A DNA stretch of 10,519 bases from DATESG01 sp035270925 (GCA_035270925.1 DATESG010000024.1:1-10519); one strand, 5' to 3'; counted from the first letter of the stretch, positions 1 to 7,206 are shown. Numbers and translations are program-made. The notes: generated from the letters alone by a model not told the origin.

Positions 1-50
1 GTAATTGGTCATTTATGTTAATATTCCACAAACATTTGCAAAAAAAATGT

Positions 51-95
51 AATAAAAAGCAGACTTGGACATATTATATAGTCCTTTGTCTGCTT
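51..95 (-). terminator. Intrinsic terminator after pdhD
   Basis: Read on the minus strand, AAGCAGAC (95-88) pairs with GTCTGCTT (64-57). Inside this stem, GGAC (84-81) pairs with GTCC (70-67) across small AAA and AA internal loops, closing on an AT-only ten-base loop (80-71). The T-rich run TTTATT follows at 56-51. It lies about 20 bases past the pdhD stop, so it should end the pdhABCD transcript. The stem is also readable on the plus strand, but the T-run there is poor, so it is called for the minus strand only. Confidence 0.9.
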
Positions 96-117
96 GCTTA
101 ATATGTTTAAATAGCCA

Positions 118-1494
118 CTATTTATGTATCGCCTTACCTAATGCTCCCATTGCAGCTTCACCAACTATCTCAGATAGTGTTGGATGAGGATGAATCGCGT
201 CTGCTAGTTCTTCGGCACTTGTTTCTAAGTTAAGGGCTAAGACTAGCTCACTAATCATCTCGGTCGCTTGATAGGCAAAGATATGAGCACCAATGACTTC
301 AGAATATTTCTTATCAACAATAATTTTGATAAATCCTTCTTTTTCATTGTCGGCTAGGGCTTTACCATTACCAACAAGTGGGAAGATTGAAGTTTCATAA
401 TCTCTTCCTTGTTCTTTAGCTTGAGCTTCCGTAAGTCCGACGGAGGCAATCTCCGGACTGCCATAGACGGCTTGCGGGACTTTAGTGTAGTCCATAGGAG
501 ACACTTTATTGCCAGTTGCGTGTTTTGCCGCTACTAGTCCTTCGTGACTTGCAACGTGGGCGAGCATATATTTGCCGTTCACATCACCAATTGCATAAAC
601 ATCTTCGACATTCGTGCGGAGATATTCATCAGTGACTATATTGGCGCGATCCATGGCAAGTCCAAGTTTTTCTAAACCTTTACTGTTTGCCCGGGTGCCA
701 ACCGCCATGAGGACGAGATCAGTCTTAACTTTATGAGTTTTCCCATCATGGACATAATGAACTTCATCTTGCGTTACTTCTTTTACTTCGCCATTCGTAA
801 TAATTTTGATTCCAGCTTTATCAAGCGTCTTTAAGTAGGCATTACGAACATCTTCATCAATCGTGACTAAGATGGTTGGGAGTTTTTCAATAATCACGAC
901 TTTCGTCCCGAGGGTCGAAAAGATTGTCGCAAATTCAATCCCAATCACGCCACCACCAACGATGACAAGATGTTCAGGAATCTTCTTAATATTGAGTAGT
1001 TCCCAACTCGTGACAACAAAGCCTTTTTCATAAGCTTCTTTCACGCCTGGAATCGGTGGGACAATCGCGCTACTGCCGGTCGCGATGATGAGTTTCTTGG
1101 TTGTTAAAACTTCATCACCAACTTTGACTTCGTGGGCACTAAGCGCCTCACCATAGCCCATATAAACATCAACATTATTTTTTTTCAGCAAGAAAGAAAC
1201 GCCGCCCGTCAGTTGTTTAACAACTTCATTTTTACGGGCAATCATCTTTGTCCAATCAACGGTAATTTCACCTTTGACATTGACGCCAAATACAGCGGCT
1301 TCTTTGACTGTTTTATAGACTTTAACGTTCTTTAAGAGCGTTTTGGTCGGAATACAGCCGTGATTAAGACAAATGCCGCCAATGTTTTCTTTTTCAATAA
1401 GCGCGACTTTTGCGCCTAATTGGCTGGCTTTAATCGCCGCGACATATCCGCCGGGCCCACCACCAATTACGACAACATCATAATTTTTATTCAT
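118..1494 (-). CDS. pdhD: Dihydrolipoyl dehydrogenase (E3 of pyruvate dehydrogenase)
   Basis: This FAD-dependent disulfide oxidoreductase reoxidises the dihydrolipoyl arm of E2 and passes the electrons to NAD+. The protein has 458 residues, a normal E3 length. It shows an N-terminal FAD-binding GGGPGG motif (residues 11-16), the redox-active pair C42/C47 in GGICLNHGCIPTK, a central NAD-binding GGGVIG motif, and the C-terminal dimerisation domain with HPHPTLSE, whose H437 and E442 form the catalytic dyad. GTG at 1500 and ATGs at 1497 and 1494 are all in frame. The AGGAG at 1504-1500 overlaps the GTG and sits five bases before the ATG at 1494, so that ATG is chosen. The gene begins eight bases after pdhC. 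It has no N-terminal lipoyl domain, unlike the fused E3 of some mollicutes. Family assignment is near certain; the role in this complex comes from the operon. Confidence 0.96.
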   Translation of the reverse strand: MNKNYDVVVIGGGPGGYVAAIKASQLGAKVALIEKENIGGICLNHGCIPTKTLLKNVKVYKTVKEAAVFGVNVKGEITVDWTKMIARKNEVVKQLTGGVSFLLKKNNVDVYMGYGEALSAHEVKVGDEVLTTKKLIIATGSSAIVPPIPGVKEAYEKGFVVTSWELLNIKKIPEHLVIVGGGVIGIEFATIFSTLGTKVVIIEKLPTILVTIDEDVRNAYLKTLDKAGIKIITNGEVKEVTQDEVHYVHDGKTHKVKTDLVLMAVGTRANSKGLEKLGLAMDRANIVTDEYLRTNVEDVYAIGDVNGKYMLAHVASHEGLVAAKHATGNKVSPMDYTKVPQAVYGSPEIASVGLTEAQAKEQGRDYETSIFPLVGNGKALADNEKEGFIKIIVDKKYSEVIGAHIFAYQATEMISELVLALNLETSAEELADAIHPHPTLSEIVGEAAMGALGKAIHK

Positions 1495-1502
1495 CATCAC
1501 TC

Positions 1503-2792
1503 CTATTCCATGAGGAGGAGCGTCGGCTCACTTAAGAGTTGTTTAATTCTCATCAAGAATCGGCCTCCATCTGCTCCATCAATCACGCGGTGATCAACTG
1601 CAAGGGATAACGGTAAGACATAAGCAATGACAATCTCCCCATTTTTCACAATAGGTTTTTGCGCAATTTTACCAATGCCTAAAATAGCGACTTCAGGGTG
1701 ATTAATAATCGGTGTGCCATAGGCAATATCCGCGGCGCCAAAGTTCGTAATTGTAAAGGTTGTATTTTGCAGGGCACTAAGGGCAATTTTCCGAGCCTTA
1801 GTGGCATCTCCGACTTCCCTTAGTTCGCGAGCAAGCGCAAAGATTGACTTTGCGTCGGCATCTTTAATATTAGGAACGATTAAGCCATCATTAGTATCGA
1901 CGGCAATTCCGACGTTAATATATTTTTTATAGACCATCTCTTCATTAGCTTCATCAAAACTTGCATTAAAGCCTGGGAACTCTTTTAAGGCAATCGTCAC
2001 GGCTTTGATAATAAAGGCCATGTAGGTAAGTTTAATCCCTTGCTTTTCAGCTTGAACTTTTGCGGCTTGCCGTAAAGCAACTAATTGATCAATTGCGACT
2101 TCATCCATTAAGACTGTATGCGGGATAATTTGTTTGGAATTAGCCATCGCCCGGACAATCGATTTACGAAGTCCGCTAATTTTGACGCGCTCCACTTCAC
2201 CTTGAACGCGAAGTGGTTCGACCACGGGAGTTTGTCTAATTTTAATTGTTTTAGTCGCACTTTCCGCCGCGTTTAAAATATCTTCTTTCATCACGCGTCC
2301 ATTTTCACCTTGGCCTCTTAGCGTTGTGATATCAACCCCTAAATCCTTGGCTAACTTTCGCGCAACGGGGGTCGCAAGCACTCTCGTGCCCCCAACATTA
2401 GCGCTGGCCTCTTTTTGTTCTTCACTAGTGGCAATGATGTCGCTCGAGACTTCAATTTCACCAATCACGCCAGGCGCGGATTCTTTTTCTTTAGCTGCCG
2501 CTTTCGGGGCTTCAGTCTTAGCTTCAACCTTTTGTTCAACTTTAGCGCTTTCACCTTCGCCATCATCAATAATGACAACTGTTTCGCCAACGTGAATAAT
2601 CTCGCCTTCAGGAGTGCCAATTTTAGTGATCACTCCCGTCGCTGGTGAGGGCAGTTCGGCATTGACTTTATCGGTCTCAACGACAACAAGCGTATCGCCT
2701 TCCTTGACCTGATCGCCAACTTTGACAAACCACTTTAAAATCTTGCCTTCGTGTAGGCCTTCGCCGATATCAGAAAATTTAAAATCATACAT
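1503..2792 (-). CDS. pdhC: Dihydrolipoamide acetyltransferase (E2 of pyruvate dehydrogenase)
   Basis: E2 is the core of the complex: its swinging lipoyl arm takes the acetyl group from E1 and transfers it to CoA. The 429-residue protein has one lipoyl domain (about 1-76) with the lipoylation site K42 in ETDKVNAELPSP. A Lys/Ala/Glu/Pro-rich flexible linker follows (about 78-108), then a peripheral subunit-binding domain (about 137-174, RVLATPVARKLAKDLGVD...GENGRV), then the catalytic domain with the active-site motif DHRVIDG (H401). The start is supported by a perfect AGGAGGT six bases upstream; the pdhB stop codon TAG overlaps that site. E2s of other 2-oxoacid complexes share this architecture, so acetyl specificity is inferred from the PdhA/PdhB partners. 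K42 is the expected target of the LplA encoded upstream. Confidence 0.95.
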   Translation of the reverse strand: MYDFKFSDIGEGLHEGKILKWFVKVGDQVKEGDTLVVVETDKVNAELPSPATGVITKIGTPEGEIIHVGETVVIIDDGEGESAKVEQKVEAKTEAPKAAAKEKESAPGVIGEIEVSSDIIATSEEQKEASANVGGTRVLATPVARKLAKDLGVDITTLRGQGENGRVMKEDILNAAESATKTIKIRQTPVVEPLRVQGEVERVKISGLRKSIVRAMANSKQIIPHTVLMDEVAIDQLVALRQAAKVQAEKQGIKLTYMAFIIKAVTIALKEFPGFNASFDEANEEMVYKKYINVGIAVDTNDGLIVPNIKDADAKSIFALARELREVGDATKARKIALSALQNTTFTITNFGAADIAYGTPIINHPEVAILGIGKIAQKPIVKNGEIVIAYVLPLSLAVDHRVIDGADGGRFLMRIKQLLSEPTLLLME

Positions 2793-2803
2793 ATCTCTAC
2801 CTC

Positions 2804-3781
2804 CTAGAACCTAACTACTTTTAAAATTTGGTCGCGAATTTGTTCAGGATTGACGAAATGGAATTGCTCGGCCCGGGCAAGAGGGACCGTAATATCGTGT
2901 CCGCTCACGCGCGCTGGAGGCGCTTCTAAATGTAAGAATGCTTTTTCATTGATCATCGCGATTAGTTCCGCGCCTGGTCCATACGACTTAACCGCTTCTT
3001 GGACAACGAGGAAGCGGCCCGTTTTCTTGACTGATTCGACAATTGTCGCTTCATCAATCGGGCTAATCGTTCGTAAATCAATTAGTTCAACACTAACATT
3101 ATCGTTTTCTAAAAGTTTTAGAGCTTTTTCTGCTTCTCTAAGCATGGCGCCCCAGGCCACCACTGTAATGTCGGTGCCGGTTTTAACAACTTTGGCTTTA
3201 CCAATCGGAATCCGATACATTTCGCTTGGAACTTCTTGCTTACCAGAGCGATAAATCCGTTTTGGCTCTAAGAAAATCACGGGATCGGGATCTTCAATCG
3301 CCGAAATCAGTAAACCCTTGGCATCATATGGCGTTGAAGGTGTGACAACTTTTAAGCCGGGAATATGTCCAAGCAGCGTTTCTAAACTTTCACTATGGTG
3401 TTCAAGCGCACGGATGCCCCCGCCGACGGGAACACGAATGACAAGCGGTGCACTAAAGGCGCCGCGCGTACGGTTACGGTAACGGGCAACGTGCGAGACT
3501 AACTCCGCAAAGCCTGGAAAAAGGAAACCATCAAATTGGATTTCGGCTACGGGAATTAAGCCATTAAGACTCATCCCTAACGCACTACCAATAATCGCTG
3601 ATTCAGCAATCGGCGTATCAAAGACGCGGTCTTCACCAAATTTCTTTTGGAGCCCCGCCGTTGCGCGGAAGACGCCTCCTTCAAAGCCGGCATCTTCACC
3701 AAAAACAACAACACGCTTATCATCAGCAAGCTTTTGTTCAAGCGCTTGATTGATTGCTTCTAAAATATTAATTGTCGCCAT
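2804..3781 (-). CDS. pdhB: Pyruvate dehydrogenase E1 component, beta subunit
   Basis: This is the beta half of the thiamine-diphosphate-dependent E1 heterotetramer, which decarboxylates pyruvate and reductively acetylates E2. At 325 residues it has the usual length. Visible family signatures are GEDAGFEGGVFRAT (28-41), the TPP-activating glutamate E60 in DTPIAESAI, IQFDGF (81-86), and the active-site histidine pair H128/H129 in RALEHHSE. The C-terminal transketolase-like domain that contacts E2 ends in the usual VARVSGHD...PLA region. The ATG follows the pdhA stop codon with no gap (TAAATG), with AGGAAGG inside the end of pdhA as ribosome binding site, so translation is probably coupled to pdhA and keeps the subunits balanced. 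Confidence 0.95.
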   Translation of the reverse strand: MATINILEAINQALEQKLADDKRVVVFGEDAGFEGGVFRATAGLQKKFGEDRVFDTPIAESAIIGSALGMSLNGLIPVAEIQFDGFLFPGFAELVSHVARYRNRTRGAFSAPLVIRVPVGGGIRALEHHSESLETLLGHIPGLKVVTPSTPYDAKGLLISAIEDPDPVIFLEPKRIYRSGKQEVPSEMYRIPIGKAKVVKTGTDITVVAWGAMLREAEKALKLLENDNVSVELIDLRTISPIDEATIVESVKKTGRFLVVQEAVKSYGPGAELIAMINEKAFLHLEAPPARVSGHDITVPLARAEQFHFVNPEQIRDQILKVVRF

Positions 3782-4870
3782 TTATGCATCCTTCCTTTCT
3801 AACCATGCTTTATAGTCTTGATATTGTTCAGTTAACTGCGGAGTCATTTCCGCATATGTATATTTAAAGATATCTTCGAGTTTAGCCGCACCAAGACTTT
3901 CTTCAATGTGCTTGAAGGTTTTATTAACAAAGTCACTATGTTCTTGGTCAAGGGCGAGATCTTCATCTTCACTCCAAAACTTCTTATCGATCAAGTATTT
4001 CTTAAATCTAATCATCGGCTCTTTGGCTTCCCAAATTTTAACTTCTTCGTTACTACGATAAATCGTTGGGTCATCACTAGTGGTATGGGCACCAAGGCGG
4101 TAGGTGACAGCTTCAATTAAAACCGGGCCTTTACCCTCTCGAGCATGTTTAGCGGCGGCTTTCATTGCCACATACATCGCTAAGACGTCATTACCATCAA
4201 CTTGAATACCCGGAATACCAAAGGCCACAGCCTTTTGCGCGAGTGTTTCAGCTTTTGTCGCTTTACGGCGGGGCGTTGAAATTGCCCATTGATTGTTTTG
4301 AATTAAGACAACTAGCGGGGCGTTAAAACTGGCTGCAAAATTAAGGCCCTCATAAAACATTCCTTGGCTTGTGCCACCATCACCAATCGTCGAGACGACA
4401 ACTTCACCTTTTTTTTGAATCTTACTGGCATAGGCGAGCCCGGCCGCGTGGTTGACTTGTGAACCAATAATAATATTAAACGGGAGCGTATGTAGTTCAG
4501 GATCAAAGTGACTGCCCCATTCATTTCCGTACCAGTATAAAAAGATTGTTTCAAGCGGAATCCCGCGATATAACATCGCTGGCAGTTCGCGATATGCTGG
4601 CGAGAGCCAGTCTTTAGGCTCTAGTGCGGCCATGGCCCCAACTTGTAGTGCTTCTTGGCCCTTATTTGGGGGGAACGTCAGCATTCTTCCTTGCCGTTGG
4701 AACTGTAAGGCTTTGGTATCGGCAATGCGCGCGAGGTGCATTGTTTTATACATCTTTAATAACAGAGCCTTATCAAGTTTAGGATCGAGTTTATCGTTTA
4801 CAATTACGGCATCTTCATTAAGAATTTGTAACTGTTGTTTCTTTAGCGGATCAAATTGATCAAATATCAT
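3782..4870 (-). CDS. pdhA: Pyruvate dehydrogenase E1 component, alpha subunit
   Basis: PdhA carries the thiamine diphosphate binding site of E1, the enzyme that commits pyruvate to acetyl-CoA. The 362-residue protein shows the TPP/Mg motif GDGGTSQG (163-170) ending in NN at 192-193, the upstream RQGRMLTF and YRELPAMLYRG segments typical of Gram-positive PdhA, and the active-site loop YRLGAHTTSDDPTIYR. An open frame extends 16 codons further, to 4918. The ATG at 4870 is preferred because AAAAGGAG (4886-4879) lies eight bases before it and the Gram-positive PdhA N-terminus aligns from there. It is the first gene of the pdhABCD unit. The overall resemblance is to PdhA rather than to acetoin or branched-chain E1, judged by eye. 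Confidence 0.95.
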   Translation of the reverse strand: MIFDQFDPLKKQQLQILNEDAVIVNDKLDPKLDKALLLKMYKTMHLARIADTKALQFQRQGRMLTFPPNKGQEALQVGAMAALEPKDWLSPAYRELPAMLYRGIPLETIFLYWYGNEWGSHFDPELHTLPFNIIIGSQVNHAAGLAYASKIQKKGEVVVSTIGDGGTSQGMFYEGLNFAASFNAPLVVLIQNNQWAISTPRRKATKAETLAQKAVAFGIPGIQVDGNDVLAMYVAMKAAAKHAREGKGPVLIEAVTYRLGAHTTSDDPTIYRSNEEVKIWEAKEPMIRFKKYLIDKKFWSEDEDLALDQEHSDFVNKTFKHIEESLGAAKLEDIFKYTYAEMTPQLTEQYQDYKAWLERKDA

Positions 4871-5052
4871 AGTGTTTTCTCCTTTTCTTTTATATCTCAT
4901 TTTAGATAAAGTTATCAAAGATAACCAATCTTATGCTTATGATTGACAACTATAGCCAATCATAATTGCTTTATTTTACTCGCATGGGCTCAGTTAAAAG
5001 CTCGTCCATGGATGAGTGTAATCACGACAATTTATAAATATATGAGCGCTAA
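4871..5052 (-). promoter_or_regulatory. Leader and probable promoter/operator region of pdhA
   Basis: This 182-base gap between lplA and pdhA holds a perfect 9-bp inverted repeat (TTATGATTG 4937-4945, CAATCATAA 4957-4965, 11 bases apart) and a 6-bp one (GTTATC 4911-4916, GATAAC 4920-4925, three apart). A possible minus-strand promoter is TTGATA (4918-4913), an 18-base spacer and TATAAA (4894-4889). It would overlap the smaller repeat and start RNA almost at the Shine-Dalgarno, giving a very short leader, so it is uncertain. A third imperfect dyad pairs 4978-4987 with 5006-5017. No riboswitch or T-box pattern was recognised. The repeats suggest pdhA is regulated separately from lplA; this is inference. 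Confidence 0.45.
4937..4965. repeat. 9-bp inverted repeat upstream of pdhA
   Basis: TTATGATTG (4937-4945) and CAATCATAA (4957-4965) are perfect reverse complements separated by 11 bases, about 67 bases upstream of the pdhA start codon. The centre-to-centre distance of 20 bases is about two helical turns, the usual layout of a dimeric repressor site. Neither RNA strand has a T-run after it, so a terminator is unlikely. The binding protein is unknown. Confidence 0.5.
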
Positions 5053-5060
5053 TTAGCGTT
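5045..5060. repeat. Palindrome over the lplA stop codon
   Basis: CGCTAATTAGCG (5047-5058) is a perfect 12-bp palindrome that contains the lplA stop codon (5055-5053). As RNA it could form only a four-base-pair stem with an AATT loop, and no T-run follows, so it is a weak terminator candidate. It may be a protein site or chance. Confidence 0.3.
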
Positions 5061-6039
5061 CAATAATACCAGAGAGCAATAGTTGCGCGAAAGCATCGAC
5101 ATCTAAATCAAGAAAATATGATGAAAGGTCAAGCCCATTGAGCAACTTCTTCATCTCGCCGAGGTTATAAACATGACCAATGAAGTGTTCCGCTAGTTCC
5201 TGAGCGGGCTTTAAGTCAAAGAAGTCGCCACTGATGTTCATGGCCTTGATGAGCCCGTCTTGAAGGGTTAGTGAGATATCAAATAAGCCACCTGGAATCC
5301 GTTTCTTCAGATTCTTTGTATAAGTTGCTTGTTGACGATAAATCCATTCTTTACTCGCATACTTCTTGGCCCTTACTAAGAGCATGCTAACTTCTTCAGG
5401 GCTTAAGGTATAAGTCTTGTCGGTCAGTGTTTTTTCAAGATGGGTGATAAGACTTTCTTGTGAGCGGCCCCCGAGATAGGGTTTAAGATTAACCACGCGG
5501 TTACGGACACTCTCAACGCCCTTAGAGACAAGCTTTTCATCACTAGGCGTAATTGCGCGGACCATTGTTTCTAAATCACAATCATAAAGCAGTGTGCCAT
5601 GTAGTAACATTCCGTTCTTGTTTTGTAAGAAAGCATTACCGGAGACTTTTTTACCTTCGAATAAGATGTCATTCCGGCCACTGAATTCGAGTTCAACCCC
5701 GAGCGGCTTAAGCGCATTAATAATATGGACCAGATGCTTTTTAAAACTAAAACTCGTTTCGCGTTTGGTAATGATACTAAACATCGTGTTACGTTCATCA
5801 GCGTAAACCGTTCCGCCCCCAGTTGGACGCCGGAACACGCTAATATTGTTTTGATTTACGTAATCAAGATTAACTTCATTTTCAATGATTTGGTTTTTAC
5901 CAACGACGACGCCTTTAATAATCCAGGTGAAAAAGTAACTTTCTTCGCCTTTAAGCACTTCGTTTAAAATATAGTCCTCAAGGGCAAAATAAAAATATGG
6001 TTCAAAGTTACCAAGATTTTCGTGTTTAACTAAAATCAT
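5053..6039 (-). CDS. lplA: Lipoate-protein ligase A
   Basis: This enzyme activates free lipoate with ATP and attaches it to the lipoyl-domain lysine of 2-oxoacid dehydrogenase E2 proteins. The 328-residue protein has the large catalytic domain with RRPTGGGTVYAD (70-81) and GRNDILFEGKKVSGNA (121-136), where K131 matches the conserved ligase lysine. A C-terminal accessory domain follows (about 245-325, beginning after WIYRQQATYTK at 232), so it is a full-length two-domain ligase rather than a stand-alone transferase. The start has AAGGAGG seven bases upstream. It lies directly upstream of pdhABCD on the same strand, so PdhC K42 is the likely substrate. No lipA or lipB is in the window, which suggests but does not prove lipoate scavenging. 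Confidence 0.94.
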   Translation of the reverse strand: MILVKHENLGNFEPYFYFALEDYILNEVLKGEESYFFTWIIKGVVVGKNQIIENEVNLDYVNQNNISVFRRPTGGGTVYADERNTMFSIITKRETSFSFKKHLVHIINALKPLGVELEFSGRNDILFEGKKVSGNAFLQNKNGMLLHGTLLYDCDLETMVRAITPSDEKLVSKGVESVRNRVVNLKPYLGGRSQESLITHLEKTLTDKTYTLSPEEVSMLLVRAKKYASKEWIYRQQATYTKNLKKRIPGGLFDISLTLQDGLIKAMNISGDFFDLKPAQELAEHFIGHVYNLGEMKKLLNGLDLSSYFLDLDVDAFAQLLLSGIIER

Positions 6040-6070
6040 CTCTCATCCTCCTTATTAGCTATCTTACTAA

Positions 6071-6631
6071 CTATAAATAAGCGCGAATCTCTTCAATGTA
6101 ATCTATCCGAGCCCCTTCATCGTGGACGGTTGGGCAATGGAGCCAAGTCGTATTGTCAATTCCAACCATTTTTAAGGTTCCATTAATAAAAACATTCTTA
6201 ATTGGATCACCTAAATAGCCGAATATTTCTTTGGTAATCTCGCCTGATGTAAGCACGGCTGAACGTTTGACTTTAAGTAAACCTTTGAGTTCTTGACCGA
6301 CTTGTTGATAGGTATGACCTTTTAGTAAGACCTTATCAAAGAAGCCTTTAAGTATCGCTGGTTCACCATACCACCAGATCGGGAAGATAAAAATAATCTC
6401 CTCCGCATTTTTGAGGCGCTTAACATAGTCTTCCGCCAGTGGATCAGCGTATAAGCCTTTACCAAACACTTTCAGATCGGCGGGGCGCATGACGGGGTCA
6501 AACCCGTCCTTATTCAAATCGATGAGATCGATTGTATTTCCTTTTTCTTCGAGGCGCATTTTGACGACCTCGAGCACATGGTGGTTGAAACTACCGTCCC
6601 ATGGATGAGCATATATGATTAATGTTTTCAC
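6071..6631 (-). CDS. Flavodoxin-fold NAD(P)H oxidoreductase (Flavodoxin_2 family)
   Basis: This is a soluble FMN- or FAD-dependent reductase of the NQO1/KefF/MdaB type, which passes electrons from NAD(P)H to quinones or other small acceptors. The 186-residue product opens with a beta strand and the flavin-phosphate motif AHPWDGSFN (8-16). It contains the family hallmark FPIWWYGEPAILKGFFDKV, which packs on the isoalloxazine ring. The start is GTG at 6631: AGGAGG ends seven bases before it, whereas a TTG at 6637 lies one base from the same site and the out-of-frame ATG at 6633 hits TGA at once. A perfect TATAAT lies 24 bases upstream. lplA follows after 31 bases, so they may be cotranscribed. 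The natural substrate cannot be read from the sequence. Confidence 0.88.
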   Translation of the reverse strand: MKTLIIYAHPWDGSFNHHVLEVVKMRLEEKGNTIDLIDLNKDGFDPVMRPADLKVFGKGLYADPLAEDYVKRLKNAEEIIFIFPIWWYGEPAILKGFFDKVLLKGHTYQQVGQELKGLLKVKRSAVLTSGEITKEIFGYLGDPIKNVFINGTLKMVGIDNTTWLHCPTVHDEGARIDYIEEIRAYL

Positions 6632-6637
6632 ATTCAA

Positions 6638-6706
6638 TCCTCCTTTGTCTCACTTATTATAGCGATTTTTATCCGCGAACGCTTGTGATGTGATTATCGG
6701 CGCCGA
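6638..6706 (-). promoter_or_regulatory. Promoter region of the flavodoxin-fold oxidoreductase gene
   Basis: A perfect -10 hexamer TATAAT lies at 6661-6656 on the minus strand and AAAGGAGG follows at about 6645-6638, giving a predicted start near 6649 and a leader of about 18 bases. No TTGACA-like -35 sits 16-18 bases upstream. That slot is partly filled by the palindrome GCGAACGC (6675-6682), and the GC-rich perfect palindrome TCGGCGCCGA (6697-6706) lies just behind it. The missing -35 with palindromes in its place suggests control by a bound regulator, as inference. Confidence 0.5.
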
Positions 6707-6715
6707 CTAGGTAAA

Positions 6716-6747
6716 CTAAAACAAAAAACACGAGTCAAAACCCGTGT
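6716..6747 (-). terminator. Intrinsic terminator after the HigA-like gene
   Basis: On the minus strand ACACGGG (6747-6741) pairs with CTCGTGT (6734-6728), seven pairs including one G-U, around the six-base loop TTTTGA. The T-rich run TTTTTGTTTTAG follows at 6727-6716. It lies 45 bases past the stop of the HigA-like gene at 6792 and separates it from the oxidoreductase-lplA-pdh block. The 9-mer CTAGGTAAA occurs once on each side of it (6707-6715 and 6748-6756). Confidence 0.88.
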
Positions 6748-6791
6748 CTAGGTAAAATTATGTGCCGTAAATAAAAATGCTTTCCTTGCGT

Positions 6792-7049
6792 CTAAACTTC
6801 GCCTTGATGCACATATTGATCATAGCTATCTTGAAGGTTAAGCCATAGCTCGACACTTGTACCTAAAAGCGCAGCGAGTGCTTTAGCCACGTCCACTGTT
6901 ATCCTGGCCTTTTTATTTAAGATACTAGCAAGATGATCGCCACTGATGCCAAGGCGCTTGGAAAGTTCTGCTGGCGTAATCTCGAGTTCTTTTAAATATT
7001 CGTTTAAATAAACACTAGGATGTTCGATAACGTTTTTATTTTCGCTCAT
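6792..7049 (-). CDS. HigA family antitoxin-like HTH (XRE) regulator, no toxin partner seen
   Basis: This 85-residue protein is a small helix-turn-helix DNA-binding protein of the HigA/VapI antitoxin type. It has the signature order of that family: HPSVYLNEYLKELEIT (10-25), the helix-turn-helix LSKRLGISGDHLASILNKK (about 29-47), and the tail ITVDVAKALAALLGTSVELWLNLQDSYD (about 50-77), whose ELWLNLQ is diagnostic. In HigBA modules the HigB toxin gene usually precedes higA, but the 157 bases upstream hold no HigB-sized frame, and a membrane protein gene lies beyond. It is therefore an orphan antitoxin, or a free-standing regulator using the same fold. The start has AAGGAG eleven bases upstream, slightly far. 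A terminator follows, so it is probably transcribed alone or with the genes upstream of it. Confidence 0.85.
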   Translation of the reverse strand: MSENKNVIEHPSVYLNEYLKELEITPAELSKRLGISGDHLASILNKKARITVDVAKALAALLGTSVELWLNLQDSYDQYVHQGEV

Positions 7050-7118
7050 ATGGCTTGATGCTCCTTGGTGTTTTTCACTCTAACTTTGAAGAAAAGATTG
7101 ATTGAAGATAGCTAAACA

Positions 7119-7158
7119 TCGGATAAATTATCGGCAATTATTATTTGCTAAGCCGATA
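7119..7158. promoter_or_regulatory. Inverted and direct repeats upstream of the HigA-like gene
   Basis: TATCGGC (7129-7135) and GCCGATA (7152-7158) form a perfect 7-bp inverted repeat with a 16-base spacer. ATCGG also occurs at 7119-7123, eleven bases (about one helical turn) before the copy inside the left arm, and GATAA-A-TTATC (7122-7132) is a smaller dyad beside it. The cluster lies about 70-110 bases upstream of the start, where an autoregulating HigA-type protein would bind. No convincing promoter hexamers were found here; the operator role is inferred. Confidence 0.35.
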
Positions 7159-7206
7159 TTACCGGTCAGTTTTCTTATGCCCGCAGTGCTTGTTGATGCC
7201 CAAACA

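Noticed and set aside
32..50. Second hairpin ACATTT/AAATGT beyond the pdhD terminator
   Set aside because: It is an AT-only short stem in an A/T-rich run, so chance is likely.
2850..3254. A 134-codon plus-strand open frame inside pdhB
   Set aside because: It is antisense to a certain gene, has no family motifs, and reflects codon bias of the opposite strand.
1503..4870. Acetoin or branched-chain 2-oxoacid dehydrogenase instead of pyruvate dehydrogenase
   Set aside because: The PdhA N-terminal and active-site segments resemble Gram-positive pyruvate E1 alpha, and the order with lplA fits pdh operons.
4871..5052. Riboswitch or T-box in the pdhA leader
   Set aside because: No T-box sequence, no terminator/antiterminator pair with a T-run and no known aptamer core was recognised.
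7050..7206. Possible HigB toxin gene upstream of the HigA-like gene
   Set aside because: The gap is too short for a HigB of about 90 residues, and no HigB-like residues were recognised in it.
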